Source of the DNA: Leclercia sp. 29361
Lineage (GTDB): Bacteria; Pseudomonadota; Gammaproteobacteria; Enterobacterales; Enterobacteriaceae
Assembly: GCF_011290365.1 (NCBI RefSeq)
Contig: NZ_CP049786.1
Location: 3,906,001-3,970,000, forward strand
DNA: 64,000 nucleotides
Reading direction: 5' to 3'
A model generated the notes under the pieces. It ran no database searches, was not told the DNA's origin, and saw only the letters and a program-made list of their open reading frames with translations. Within the stretch, counting starts at the first letter, position 1. The number at the start of each line of letters is the position of its first letter. The translations under genes and the position numbers were made by a program. Below, one piece after another: positions 44,538 through 54,487 of this stretch.

Positions 44538-47500
44538 CTAATTAAATTTATACAGCGGCAACAGATAGCGTCGGGCCTCGTCGGTGATGGCCTCGAAGTA
44601 CTCCGGCTCCAGGGTTCGCCACAGGCGTTGGTACCAGACATCGTCCCCTTCCCCACGCACGATCATGTTGCCTTCGTAGGCCTGCAAAAATTTGCTGCGC
44701 GCTTTTTGCAGGGTCGCGTCATCCGTTAACATCGCATCATTTGTGGCGTCGTAACAGGTTTTAATCCATGCCCCCCCACTTTCTGGCAGCAGCAGCAGCG
44801 GCGTATTCATCCCCTGCCGGTAACCTTCAACCAGCTGCGACAGATACTCCATCGCCTGCGCGGCAGGGAGCGCCGGGAAGCGCCATTCACCGTCTTTGCG
44901 CACAAACAGCCGGCTCTCACCTTCGCCACCGCTAGCACAATAGACAAGGTGTTCCAGCCAAAGTTGCAAACCTTGCGAAACGCTGAGCATCGACGGACGC
45001 CAGCGCAGCAGCCCGTCAGGCTGCACGTGCTGCAGCCATCCCGTCAGATTTACGCCGTTGCAGTTGAGATCGATCTCCATGCTCTTGCCGGGCTGACGGC
45101 ACTCAATCACCCGACCTGCAAGGGCCTGCATCTCCTCACACTGGGCATCCCAGGTGATTTCACCGAAGGCACCATACGGCAGCTGACCCGCCGCGCGATA
45201 ACGGCGGAACAGCTTCTGCGCATCCTCCTGCTCCACCAGCGCGTTGAGCAGTTGCTGGTTTAACTGGTAGCGGCTTAACCCATCCAGGGTAAAGGGCTCC
45301 GCATCCGGGATCTCGCTCTCTTCGGAGCGGAAATGGACCTGCAATCGCATCTGGAAAAAGGCCCGCACCGGATGGGCCCAGAAACGCTGGAGCTGTTCAA
45401 ACGCCACCGTCTCCAGCGGCAAGGGATCCAGCGTCTGGATAAAGTCACCATGGGCCACCCCTTCCCGCTTCGCGGCGGGAAGCCATTCCCGGGCGTAGCT
45501 CTGCTGCTCGTTGTCCTCGTAATTGACGGCATCGAACGGCATACGGCTGTGACAGCAGGTGATATGCGCCTTCACGCGCTGTTCACTTTCATCGCAATTA
45601 AGGTGTTCATCGCCCGGCAGGTAATGGCTTTGACCGATGTAGTCCACCAGCTCCTGAACCAGCACCGACGGGAACCGCTCGCTGTTGTCCTGAATGGAGC
45701 GGCCGATGTAGCTGATATAGAGCTGCTGTTGCGCCGAGATCAGCGCCTCGAGGAACAGGTAGCGGTCGTCATCGCGACGGCTACGGTCACCGCGCTGGGA
45801 CTGTTGGCTCATTAAATCAAACCCCAGCGGCGCCAGCGCCCGCGGGTAAATGCCGTCGTTCATCCCCAGCAGGCAGACCACCTTAAACGGAATGGAGCGC
45901 ATCGGCATCAGGGTGCAGATGTTCACCGGCCCGGCGAGGAAGCGCTGGCTGATACGCTCCTGGTCGAGACGCAGCGTGAGTTCATCACGTAACAGCGAGA
46001 GGGGGATCGCTTCGCCATAGTGCGAGGAGATCCCCTCATCAATAATGGCCTGCCACTGCTGCTCAATGAGCGCCATCGCCGCTTCAGTTTCCTGATCCGG
46101 CAGGAAGAAATCGTTGAGCATCTCCCGGCATACCGGCATCCACTCCTCGAGCAAGCGCGATTTCATCAGCTCCCGCCGCCAGCGGTTAAGTTGCATCAGC
46201 AGCGAAGCGAGATGACCCACCAGCTCGGCGATTAAGCCGCTGGATTCGTCATACGGCAGGACGGCATTCCACTCCCCCTGGCTGCTCTCCATGGCGTAGC
46301 CGAGCAGCATACGCGTCAGACCAAACTGCCAGGTATGCTGGCCAGTGACCGGCAGCTCAAACTCCTGCACGTTGTCATCATCCATTCCCCAGCGGACGCC
46401 GGATTCGTTGACCCACTGACGCAGGTAGCGCAGCGCGTCCTCATCGATATCAAAACGGGCCGCCAGTACCGGAACATCCAGCAGGGCCAGCACATCTTCC
46501 GGAACGAAGCGGCTATCCGGCAGGGAGAGCAGGCTGACAAACGCCTGCAGGGCCGGGTGGGACTGGCGCGCACGGCGGTCCGATATTGCAAACGGCAGAT
46601 AGCGATCGCCCGTCGCGCTGCCAAACACCGCCTGGATATAGGGGCTGTAGCTGTCGATATCCGCCACCATCACCACGATATCGCGGGGGGTGAGCTGTGG
46701 ATCCTCCTCCAGCATCGCCAGCAGGTTGTCATGCAGCACCTCGACTTCACGCTGCGGGCTATGACACAGATGGAGGGTCACGCTGCGATCGTCGGGATCG
46801 AGCAGACGTTTGTTGGCGCTGCTGGCAAACTCTGCAGCCGTGACGCCTGCCACCGCGCGGTTTTCCAGATCCAGAATATCCCGCTGCACGTTATGCAGCA
46901 GGCTGTCCGGGGTGATATCCGCAAAGGCATCGACATCGCCTTCACCGGAGGCGGTGAGCTCGGAGAGCATGTAGATATAGTCGCGCCCCAGTTTTCCCCA
47001 GGAGGCCAATAACGGATTCGGTAAGTCCTGGATACCCTGTTCATCAAAGAGGTCAGCCGCTGTCTCGCTGTCTTTAAACAGCGGTACCGCGCGCTCGTCA
47101 AACAGGCGCCGACGCTGGCGCGTGACGATGCGGGCCAGCCAGCGGGCATCCTGAATATCCCCCCAGTAATGCCGGCACGGGTTGGTGAACAGGATATGAA
47201 TGTCGATGTGTTTGCCCAGCGCATTCAGCGCCTTGAGGTAAACCGGCGGCAAGGCGGAGATCCCGCAGATAAAGACCCGGGACGGCAATCCGGCAGGCCG
47301 CACTGAGGCGGATTCCAGCGTTGCGATAAAACGTTCATAGAGATTGGCACGGTGCCATTGCGGCTGACCCAGCTGTTCGGTGTGTTCCACCAGCGCTTTC
47401 CACAGCGGTGCCTGCCAGACCTGCGCCTGGTCAAGACCGTCGATCAGCTCACCGGCTTCCCAGCGCGTTAACCATTCGGGGCGATAGACCAGATACTGGT

Positions 47501-47906
47501 CATAGAGATCCGCGGTACGCGACGCCAGCTGAAACAGTTTTCGTTTGTCGGTATCGTCGTTCAGGTAGTGGCGCAGCATGGCGAATTCGTCATGCGTCAG
47601 CATCTCCGGCAGCAGCGTCATCAGCTTCCAGCTCATGCTCTGTTTGTTAAACGCGCTCTGCTTGGGGATCTCCGGCAGCACGCGGACAAACATATCCCAG
47701 ATAAAGCTGGCGGGTAGCGGAAAATCAATATTGGCGGCAATACCAAACTTTTGTGACAGGGACATCTGCAGCCACTGGGCCATACCGGTGCTCTGAACCA
47801 GGATCATCTCCGGTTCAAAGGGATCGTCGAGCCGCTGCTGCTCGACGATAAATTCCATCAGCGCTTCCAGCACATCAAGACGGTTTGAGTGGTAGACCCT
47901 TAACAT
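44538..47906 (-). CDS. recC: RecBCD subunit RecC, Chi recognition
   Basis: Scaffold subunit of RecBCD that reads the Chi sequence; an inactivated helicase-nuclease fold. The 1122 residues equal E. coli, from the ATG at 47904-47906 (MLRVYHSNRLDVLEAL) with GGGAG upstream; a TTG four codons earlier is less likely. Conserved blocks include GPVNICTLMPMRSIPFKVVCLLG and DRYLFLEALISAQQQLYISY. It lies 12 bp after ppdC. Confidence 0.97.
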   Translation of the reverse strand: MLRVYHSNRLDVLEALMEFIVEQQRLDDPFEPEMILVQSTGMAQWLQMSLSQKFGIAANIDFPLPASFIWDMFVRVLPEIPKQSAFNKQSMSWKLMTLLPEMLTHDEFAMLRHYLNDDTDKRKLFQLASRTADLYDQYLVYRPEWLTRWEAGELIDGLDQAQVWQAPLWKALVEHTEQLGQPQWHRANLYERFIATLESASVRPAGLPSRVFICGISALPPVYLKALNALGKHIDIHILFTNPCRHYWGDIQDARWLARIVTRQRRRLFDERAVPLFKDSETAADLFDEQGIQDLPNPLLASWGKLGRDYIYMLSELTASGEGDVDAFADITPDSLLHNVQRDILDLENRAVAGVTAAEFASSANKRLLDPDDRSVTLHLCHSPQREVEVLHDNLLAMLEEDPQLTPRDIVVMVADIDSYSPYIQAVFGSATGDRYLPFAISDRRARQSHPALQAFVSLLSLPDSRFVPEDVLALLDVPVLAARFDIDEDALRYLRQWVNESGVRWGMDDDNVQEFELPVTGQHTWQFGLTRMLLGYAMESSQGEWNAVLPYDESSGLIAELVGHLASLLMQLNRWRRELMKSRLLEEWMPVCREMLNDFFLPDQETEAAMALIEQQWQAIIDEGISSHYGEAIPLSLLRDELTLRLDQERISQRFLAGPVNICTLMPMRSIPFKVVCLLGMNDGIYPRALAPLGFDLMSQQSQRGDRSRRDDDRYLFLEALISAQQQLYISYIGRSIQDNSERFPSVLVQELVDYIGQSHYLPGDEHLNCDESEQRVKAHITCCHSRMPFDAVNYEDNEQQSYAREWLPAAKREGVAHGDFIQTLDPLPLETVAFEQLQRFWAHPVRAFFQMRLQVHFRSEESEIPDAEPFTLDGLSRYQLNQQLLNALVEQEDAQKLFRRYRAAGQLPYGAFGEITWDAQCEEMQALAGRVIECRQPGKSMEIDLNCNGVNLTGWLQHVQPDGLLRWRPSMLSVSQGLQLWLEHLVYCASGGEGESRLFVRKDGEWRFPALPAAQAMEYLSQLVEGYRQGMNTPLLLLPESGGAWIKTCYDATNDAMLTDDATLQKARSKFLQAYEGNMIVRGEGDDVWYQRLWRTLEPEYFEAITDEARRYLLPLYKFN

Positions 47907-47918
47907 TGCTGCTCCCAA

Positions 47919-48242
47919 CTACTGGCTAACCGGGCAGTGCAGGCGCGTCATTTGACCCTGCCGACCCAATGGAGAAATAAGTGAGACCGAGATGCTGACA
48001 CATCCGGCCGGTGTTGTCTGCACCCTGTTGACCTGCCAGCCCGGAGGGATATCCCCGGCGGCCAGCTGTGACTGAGACCAGACATAACGCCAGAGCTGGC
48101 GATACTGCTCAAGGATGACAAAACGGCTGGCTAAAACACGATGGTAACCCGCCAGCCCGGTGACGACCATCACCATCAGCATCATGGCCAGTAAGACCTC
48201 GACGATGCTGAACCCCTTCTGTTTCGCTACGGCTGCTGACAT
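47919..48242 (-). CDS. ppdC: Prepilin peptidase-dependent protein C
   Basis: Type IV pilin-like minor pseudopilin of 107 aa, the E. coli length. The prepilin cleavage site is KQKG|FSIVEVLLAM with Glu at +5 of the mature protein, followed by a ~20-residue hydrophobic helix. I chose the ATG at 48240-48242 with AAGGAG upstream; it overlaps ygdB by 16 nt. Last pseudopilin before recC. Confidence 0.9.
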   Translation of the reverse strand: MSAAVAKQKGFSIVEVLLAMMLMVMVVTGLAGYHRVLASRFVILEQYRQLWRYVWSQSQLAAGDIPPGWQVNRVQTTPAGCVSISVSLISPLGRQGQMTRLHCPVSQ

Positions 48243-48631
48243 AACGCTTTCTCCTTCAGAGGACAAAAATCGCTCCAGCCGTACGGGGAAAATACCACCT
48301 TTCCACCCTTCACCTCACCCAGCCGCCACAGCATCACCCTGCCGCTGTTGGCGATAAGCACTACGCGTTGCTCGAGGATGCGTAAGCAGACGCGCCACGG
48401 CTGCTGCGGATGCTGTCGGCACGTGACCTCAGCCTGGGTTTGCCAGGGGAGCGTTCTTCCCCACTCCAGCGCGGACTGGGCTATCGCCTGATGCTGTATC
48501 GCCTGACGTTCCGTACTGACGATGCGCATCAGGGCGGCCAACTGCTGGTTGAGCCCGGCCAGCATCAGACTGCCGAGAATCAACAGCAGGAGCACCAGCG
48601 CCAGCGATGATATCCCCTGCTGACGATTCAC
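48227..48631 (-). CDS. ygdB: YgdB, pilin-like protein of the ppd cluster
   Basis: 134 aa (E. coli 135). The N terminus MNRQQGISSLALVLLLLILGSL is pilin-like: a Gly before a hydrophobic helix, but with Ala in place of the usual Glu5 (ISSLAL), as expected for a PilX/GspK-like minor subunit. Its start overlaps the ppdB stop by 4 nt. Function unproven. Confidence 0.88.
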   Translation of the reverse strand: MNRQQGISSLALVLLLLILGSLMLAGLNQQLAALMRIVSTERQAIQHQAIAQSALEWGRTLPWQTQAEVTCRQHPQQPWRVCLRILEQRVVLIANSGRVMLWRLGEVKGGKVVFSPYGWSDFCPLKEKALCQQP

Positions 48632-49191
48632 AGATTAAACCCGGTCACGATGTGGTGTGCCTCAACTTCGCCATCAGGCTGTCCGTTGGCGGAGGCCGCC
48701 AGCGTCAGGCTCAGCTCCGGCGCAAAGCCCGCCCGTGAAATGCGCTGCACCTGAAAACGCTGAACCCTGATCCTGTCAGGGTCGGTCATTCTCTCCCAAC
48801 CCTTGCCATCGCACTGCGTCGCACCTCGCAACGTTTCCAGTGCGCCGCCGTTGAGGCGAATACCGGTCTGCTCTGCGGCAGCGGATGGCGAGGTTTCCCA
48901 GCGGCCGTTGCTGTTTTCGTCCCACTGGACAATAACGCATTCGCCGCGCAGGCCAATCTTCAACCCCTCGCCTTCGCATTTTCCCGCGCAGTACCCCGCC
49001 CGCTGCAGGTGCTTACCGATGCCGTTGATGCGCAGCCAGAGTTCCTCTTCCAGCTCCTGCTGCTTCGTCAGCAGCATGATCGACCGCTGTAGCGCGGGCA
49101 AGAAGCGCGCCGCCCCCATCAGCAGCACGCTGCTTATCGCCATCGCGATCAGCACTTCGGTTAGCGAAAATCCCTGCTGTTTTACCGGCAT
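48628..49191 (-). CDS. ppdB: Prepilin peptidase-dependent protein B
   Basis: Minor pseudopilin of 187 aa, the E. coli length, from the ATG at 49189-49191 with GGGGGAG upstream. The cleavage site is KQQG|FSLTEVLIAM. The mature part has paired cysteines (YCAGKCEG) likely to form a disulfide. It resembles PilW/GspJ-type subunits. It overlaps ppdA by 10 nt and ygdB by 4 nt. Confidence 0.9.
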   Translation of the reverse strand: MPVKQQGFSLTEVLIAMAISSVLLMGAARFLPALQRSIMLLTKQQELEEELWLRINGIGKHLQRAGYCAGKCEGEGLKIGLRGECVIVQWDENSNGRWETSPSAAAEQTGIRLNGGALETLRGATQCDGKGWERMTDPDRIRVQRFQVQRISRAGFAPELSLTLAASANGQPDGEVEAHHIVTGFNL

Positions 49192-49646
49192 GCGAACTCC
49201 CCCTTGCCATTGCACATGCGGATACGTCCCCATGCGGAAATCAGGATCAGCCACTCTCCGGCCTGGCTTTGCAGATGCACTCTTCCGGCCCAGGCGGTAT
49301 CGCGTAAACCGTAAAACCCTAGCGCAGGCGTCAACTCAGTGACCTGTATGTCAGGCCACTGCGGCGTGAGCACAAAGGCGTTGTCCGCCAGGCACTCCGG
49401 AATACCGCTCTTTAACAGACACCACCGTTTGCCGTCCTGTTTCAGGGTCACGGTATGGTCCTGGTTATTGCGCCAGGCGTCATTTCGCAGCACCACCAGA
49501 TAATCCCGCACCTGGCGCGCCGTCTGCCACAGCTGCTGTTGCTGCTGCCAGCGCCGCCAGCCATATAGCCCTGCGGCACTGAGCGTCATAATCAGCGAGA
49601 TGGCGATCAGCATTTCCATGAGGGTAAAACCCTTTTCCTTTTTCAT
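49182..49646 (-). CDS. ppdA: Prepilin peptidase-dependent protein A
   Basis: Minor pseudopilin of 154 aa (E. coli 156), with site KEKG|FTLMEMLIAI and the conserved Glu5. GspH/FimT-like. First gene of the pseudopilin run, 183 bp after thyA and past the thyA terminator, so it probably has its own promoter. The ribosome site is weak. No pilus assembly ATPase or platform gene lies nearby; those are encoded elsewhere in enterobacteria (hof/gsp loci). Confidence 0.9.
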   Translation of the reverse strand: MKKEKGFTLMEMLIAISLIMTLSAAGLYGWRRWQQQQQLWQTARQVRDYLVVLRNDAWRNNQDHTVTLKQDGKRWCLLKSGIPECLADNAFVLTPQWPDIQVTELTPALGFYGLRDTAWAGRVHLQSQAGEWLILISAWGRIRMCNGKGEFACR

Positions 49647-49783
49647 GGCGGCAGTGTGCCGTGAGGAAAAAAACAGTTCGAGGGAGAGATGTGTAAATTA
49701 CGAGGCAGTTTCAGCACTTTTGGAGGAATTGCAGCGCGTTGCAATATCCACTGACGAAGGCTCGCAAAACCATCACGCAGGCA

Positions 49784-49812
49784 TAAAAAAACCGGCGCAG
49801 AGGGCGCCGGTT
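49784..49812 (-). terminator. Rho-independent terminator of thyA
   Basis: AACCGGCGC (49790-49798, read on plus) pairs with GCGCCGGTT (49804-49812). On the minus strand it is followed by a run of T. It insulates ppdA from thyA. Confidence 0.9.
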
Positions 49813-49829
49813 ATGTCAGGATTGCAGCA

Positions 49830-50624
49830 TCAGATGGCCACAGGGGCTTTGATTCCCGGATGCGGGTCGTAACCTTCAATTTCGAAATCTTCGAAGCGAT
49901 AGTCGAAAATGGAGTCCGGTTTACGTTTGATCACCAGCTTCGGCAGCGCACGCGGCTCGCGGGTCAGCTGCAGGTGGGTCTGTTCCATATGATTGCTGTA
50001 CAGGTGGGTATCCCCGCCGGTCCAGACAAAATCACCCACTTCTAGGTCACACTGCTGGGCCATCATATGCACCAGCAGCGCATAGCTGGCGATGTTAAAC
50101 GGCAGGCCGAGGAAGACATCGCAGGAGCGCTGATAGAGCTGACAGGAGAGCTTGCCATCAGCCACATAGAACTGGAAGAACGCATGGCACGGGGCCAGCG
50201 CCATTTTATCCAGTTCGCCCACGTTCCAGGCTGAGACGATGATACGCCGCGAGTCTGGATCGTTTTTCAGCTGGTTCACCACGGTGGTGATCTGGTCAAT
50301 ATGGCGGCCGTCCGGCGTAGGCCAGGCGCGCCACTGCTTACCATAAACTGGGCCCAGATCGCCGTTTTCATCCGCCCATTCGTCCCAGATGGAGACGTTA
50401 TTCTCGCGCAGATAAGCGATGTTGGTGTCGCCCTGCAGGAACCAGAGCAGTTCATGAATGATCGAGCGTAAATGGCAGCGCTTGGTCGTGACCAGCGGAA
50501 AGCCTTCCTGCAGGTTGAAGCGCATCTGGTGGCCAAAAATGGAGATCGTACCGGTGCCGGTGCGATCGTTTTTAGGCGTGCCCTCATCGAGCACTTTTTG
50601 CATCAGTTCAAGATACTGTTTCAT
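49830..50624 (-). CDS. thyA: Thymidylate synthase
   Basis: Methylates dUMP to dTMP using methylene-tetrahydrofolate. The 264 residues equal E. coli. The nucleophile is Cys146 in [12 protein letters not shown]; the phosphate-binding block is [16 protein letters not shown]. The ATG follows TGAGGA. It is 6 bp after lgt on the same strand, the conserved lgt-thyA pair. Confidence 0.98.
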   Translation of the reverse strand: MKQYLELMQKVLDEGTPKNDRTGTGTISIFGHQMRFNLQEGFPLVTTKRCHLRSIIHELLWFLQGDTNIAYLRENNVSIWDEWADENGDLGPVYGKQWRAWPTPDGRHIDQITTVVNQLKNDPDSRRIIVSAWNVGELDKMALAPCHAFFQFYVADGKLSCQLYQRSCDVFLGLPFNIASYALLVHMMAQQCDLEVGDFVWTGGDTHLYSNHMEQTHLQLTREPRALPKLVIKRKPDSIFDYRFEDFEIEGYDPHPGIKAPVAI

Positions 50625-50630
50625 GATTCC

Positions 50631-51503
50631 TCAGGAGACCTGTTGCTGTGGACGACGATACGCCCAGACCATCATCAAGATGCCTGCCACAATCATTGGC
50701 ACAGAGAGGATCTGCCCCATGCTGATGTACTGCACCCACTCACCGGTAAACTGCGCATCCGGCTGGCGGAAGAACTCAACGATGATGCGGAACGCACCAT
50801 AACCGATCAGGAACAGGCCCGATACGGAGCCCGTCGGGCGCGGCTTGCGGATGAACAGGTTCAGAATGATAAACAGCACCACACCTTCCAGCACCATTTC
50901 ATAAAGCTGGGACATGTGGCGCGGCAGAACGCCGTAGGTGTCGAAAATGGACTGCCACTCCGGGTGCGACGGCAGCAGCGCGATATCTTCGGCACGCGAC
51001 TGCGGGAACAGCATGGTGAATGACACGCTCGGATCGACGCGGCCCCACAGTTCGCCGTTGATAAAGTTACCGAGACGACCAGCGCCCAGACCAAACGGGA
51101 TCAGTGGGGCAATAAAATCAGCCACCTGGAAGAAGCTGCGTTTGGTGCGTTTAGCGAAGATGACCATTACCAGGATGACGCCGATCAGGCCACCGTGGAA
51201 GGACATACCGCCATCCCAGACGCGGAACAGGTAGAGCGGATCGGCCAGGAAGACCGGGAAGTTATAGAACAGCACATAGCCGATACGTCCACCGAGGAAA
51301 ACGCCGAGGAAACCGGCATACAGCAGGTTTTCCACTTCGTCTTTGGTCCAGCCGCTGCCAGGGCGTTTGGCACGACGGCCAGCCAGCCACATGGCAAAGA
51401 CGAAACCGACCAGATACATCAGACCGTACCAGTGAAGCGCAACGGGTCCTACTGAGAAAATGACCGGATCAAACTCCGGAAAATGCAGATAGCCACTGTT
51501 CAT
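50631..51503 (-). CDS. lgt: Phosphatidylglycerol:prolipoprotein diacylglyceryl transferase
   Basis: Inner-membrane enzyme adding diacylglycerol to the lipobox cysteine, the first step of lipoprotein maturation. It is 290 aa (E. coli 291), with seven membrane helices. The essential His103 is in [11 protein letters not shown] and the Lgt signature is [17 protein letters not shown] -10-like TATGAT lies at 51591-51596 (minus). Its substrates encoded in this window include MltA, YgdI and YgdR. Confidence 0.97.
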   Translation of the reverse strand: MNSGYLHFPEFDPVIFSVGPVALHWYGLMYLVGFVFAMWLAGRRAKRPGSGWTKDEVENLLYAGFLGVFLGGRIGYVLFYNFPVFLADPLYLFRVWDGGMSFHGGLIGVILVMVIFAKRTKRSFFQVADFIAPLIPFGLGAGRLGNFINGELWGRVDPSVSFTMLFPQSRAEDIALLPSHPEWQSIFDTYGVLPRHMSQLYEMVLEGVVLFIILNLFIRKPRPTGSVSGLFLIGYGAFRIIVEFFRQPDAQFTGEWVQYISMGQILSVPMIVAGILMMVWAYRRPQQQVS

Positions 51504-51697
51504 CTGTCACCACAAGATGTTGTTATTCCGCTGAAAGTGGACAGCGGCAGAGATGCGCGCAGAGGTGTACCCTGCGCTCCAAAGTTGCGAATCATAGCAC
51601 AAGCGAGCGTGGAGGTTGCGCCCGAGATGTAAAAGATGTGTATAGAGACTTCGCGCAGTTTGTATCCCTCCTCACGAGGTGAAGGGATACCCGGTGC

Positions 51698-53944
51698 TTA
51701 ACGCCCGCCGCGGATCAGGCCACCCATGCCGCGGCGCTCCATAAAGGCCGCCACCTGATGACGCACTTCCGTTGCCAGCTGGGCTTCAAGACTGCGTTTC
51801 GCCAGCAGCTGCGCATCCTCAAAGTCAATATGGCGCAGGAGATACTTCACGCGGGCGACGGAGCGTCCGTTCATGGATAAGTGACGGAAGCCGAGGCCAA
51901 TCAGGATCGCCACACACATCGAGTCACCCGCCATCTCACCGCATAAACGCAGGTCGAGGCCATGTTCTTGCGCCTCGCGGGCAATCATCGCCAGCGCACG
52001 CAGCATCGCCGGGTGCAGGCTATCGTAAATGCTCGCCACCCGGGTGTTGTTGCGATCCACCGCCAGCATGTACTGGGTCAGATCGTTGGTGCCCACCGAG
52101 ATGAAATCAACCCGCGTCGCCAGCTGCGGCAGCATAAAGACCATCGAGGGAACTTCGAGCATCACCCCAATCCGCGGTTTCGGAATCTCGTAGCCGATCA
52201 TCTCTTCGACTTCGCGTCCGGCGCGTTCGATCAGACGGCGGGCTTCATCGATCTCGTCAATGCTGGTGACCATCGGCAGCAAAATGCTGAGGTTACCGGT
52301 GGCGGCATTGGCGCGCAGCATGGCGCGCACCTGGATCAGGAATATCTCCGGCTGATCGAGGGTAATGCGGATCCCGCGCCAGCCCAGGCAGGGGTTCTCT
52401 TCGCTGATCGGCATGTACGGCAGTTGCTTATCGGCGCCAACGTCAAGGGTACGTAAGGTCACCGGTTTGTCGTTGAACATCTGCAACATGCCCTGATACT
52501 GCGCGACCTGCTCCTCTTCAGAGGGGAAGCCACTTTGCAGCATGAACGGGATTTCGGTGCGGTAGAGACCGATGCCATCAATACGGCTGCCCAGCTTCTC
52601 TTCGTGTTCCGGACTCAACCCGGCATTGAGCATCACTTTGATCCGCTCACCGCTTTTCAGCGCCGCAGGCTGATTAACGTCATCCTCAGCAAGGCGGCTC
52701 AGCTCGTTCTCTTCGCTGATAAGCTTTTGATATTCCTGCAACAGCACCGGTTCAGGATCGACCAACAGCTCGCCGCGATAGCCATCGACTACCAGCGTAC
52801 GCCGGTGCAGCGCCGAAGGCTGAATATCCGCGCCCATCACGGTCGGGATCCCCAGCGCGCGCACCATAATGGCGGCATGGGAGTTGGCGGCGCCATCGCG
52901 CACTACGATCCCGGCCAGCCGGTCCTGCGGCAGCTCTGCAAGCGTGGTGGCGGAGAGTTCATCCGCCACCAGCACAAAGCGCGGCGGCCAGGTATTGGCC
53001 CCCTGAATGGTATCATCGAGATGGAACAGCAGACGCTGGCCTAAGGTACGCAGATCCCCGGCACGCTCTTTCAGATAGCCGTCGGTTAAGGCGGCGAACT
53101 GCTCGGCAAATTTTTCGACGACCTTTTTAACCGCCCACTCCGCCACCGAGCCGCTGTCGACCTCGTCAAACAGCTCCCGGCGCAGCCGGGCATCGGACAA
53201 CAGGTGGGAGTAAAGATCGAAGATCGCTGCCGTCTCTTTCTGCGCCCCGGCGGCAAAACGCTTGCTGTAGCGGCGAAACTCATTGGCGGCCTCTTCCAGC
53301 GCACCGGTGAGACGTTCGCGCTCAAGGGCGGTGTCCAGCGTCGAAGCTTCGTAAACCTGCTCCATTAACGGCAGCGTGGCGTCCATCCAGCCTTCTGCTA
53401 TTGCGACGCCCGGTGAAGCCGGTAAGGCACGAATGCGCGTCTGCCGGTACTGACCAAACAGCGCCGCCAGCTGAGACTGGGAGAGAATGGCCGCCATTTG
53501 CGTGGCCAGCGTAACGAGGAATGACTCTTCGCTTTCGTCGTACTGTCGCAGCTCACGCTGCTGGACCACCAGCACGCCAAGCAGCTGACGGCGCTGGATA
53601 ATTGGCACGCCGAGGAAGGCGCGGAAGCGCTCCTCTTTTACGGAAGGAATATATTTAAAGCTGGGGTGTTTCTGCGCATCGGCAAGGTTGATGGGTTCCG
53701 CCAGACGCCCGACCAGACCGACAACGCCTTCATCAAATGCCAGCGCGACGGTACGACCACGCGGTTTTTTCAATCCGCGCGTGGCCATAAGGTAGTAACA
53801 CCTGCGGTCGTGATCGGCCAGATAGACCGAACAGACCTCGGTTTCCATCGCAAGGCAGATATCCGTGACCAGAATATCCAGCGCCTCGTTGAGCCGCGGG
53901 GCACTGGCCACCTTCTCGACTATTTCACGCAGGCGGGTGAGCAT
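51698..53944 (-). CDS. ptsP: PTS-Ntr enzyme I PtsP
   Basis: First phosphotransferase of the nitrogen PTS, passing phosphate from PEP to NPr (PtsO). The 748 residues equal E. coli. An N-terminal GAF domain (about 1-165) senses glutamine and alpha-ketoglutarate. The EI part has phospho-His356 in GAANSHAAIMVRALGIPTVMG and the PEP-binding C domain with LRLCGEMAGDS. It lies 12 bp after rppH. Confidence 0.97.
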   Translation of the reverse strand: MLTRLREIVEKVASAPRLNEALDILVTDICLAMETEVCSVYLADHDRRCYYLMATRGLKKPRGRTVALAFDEGVVGLVGRLAEPINLADAQKHPSFKYIPSVKEERFRAFLGVPIIQRRQLLGVLVVQQRELRQYDESEESFLVTLATQMAAILSQSQLAALFGQYRQTRIRALPASPGVAIAEGWMDATLPLMEQVYEASTLDTALERERLTGALEEAANEFRRYSKRFAAGAQKETAAIFDLYSHLLSDARLRRELFDEVDSGSVAEWAVKKVVEKFAEQFAALTDGYLKERAGDLRTLGQRLLFHLDDTIQGANTWPPRFVLVADELSATTLAELPQDRLAGIVVRDGAANSHAAIMVRALGIPTVMGADIQPSALHRRTLVVDGYRGELLVDPEPVLLQEYQKLISEENELSRLAEDDVNQPAALKSGERIKVMLNAGLSPEHEEKLGSRIDGIGLYRTEIPFMLQSGFPSEEEQVAQYQGMLQMFNDKPVTLRTLDVGADKQLPYMPISEENPCLGWRGIRITLDQPEIFLIQVRAMLRANAATGNLSILLPMVTSIDEIDEARRLIERAGREVEEMIGYEIPKPRIGVMLEVPSMVFMLPQLATRVDFISVGTNDLTQYMLAVDRNNTRVASIYDSLHPAMLRALAMIAREAQEHGLDLRLCGEMAGDSMCVAILIGLGFRHLSMNGRSVARVKYLLRHIDFEDAQLLAKRSLEAQLATEVRHQVAAFMERRGMGGLIRGGR

Positions 53945-53956
53945 AATGTGCGTAGC

Positions 53957-54487
53957 TTAACCTCTTTTACGTCGCCAGGCAGGTGCGCTCTGCGGCTTAG
54001 GAGGGGCCTCCTGAAGCATCATCACAGCACTTGCGAACTCTTTCATCACCCTACGGTAAACGTCGCGCTTAAATGACACGACCTGACGAACGGGATACCA
54101 GTAGCTGACCCAGCGCCAGCCATCAAATTCGGGCGTGCTGCTGGTTTGCATATTGATATCCGCATCGCTGCTCACCAATTGCAGAAGAAACCATTTCTGT
54201 TTCTGGCCGATACATACCGGCTTTGTGTCCCAACGCACCAAACGCTTCGGTAACTTGTAACGCAACCAGTTGCGGGTCGAAGCCAGAATGCGAACATCCT
54301 TGCGGCTTAAGCCAACTTCTTCGAACAGCTCCCGATACATCGCTTGCTCTGCGGACTCTCCTGGATTGATCCCGCCTTGGGGAAATTGCCAGGAGTGCTG
54401 ACCATATCGCCGGGCCCACATAACCTGACCCTGACGATTACAAATTACGATACCTACATTCGGGCGGTAGCCATCGTCATCAATCAC
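53957..54487 (-). CDS. rppH: RNA pyrophosphohydrolase RppH
   Basis: Nudix hydrolase that removes pyrophosphate from mRNA 5' ends, opening them to RNase E decay. The 176 residues equal E. coli. The Nudix box is [20 protein letters not shown] near residues 37-57. The start codon is GTG (54485-54487). It is transcribed with ptsP. Its upstream side is the DARS2-like gap. Confidence 0.97.
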   Translation of the reverse strand: MIDDDGYRPNVGIVICNRQGQVMWARRYGQHSWQFPQGGINPGESAEQAMYRELFEEVGLSRKDVRILASTRNWLRYKLPKRLVRWDTKPVCIGQKQKWFLLQLVSSDADINMQTSSTPEFDGWRWVSYWYPVRQVVSFKRDVYRRVMKEFASAVMMLQEAPPKPQSAPAWRRKRG

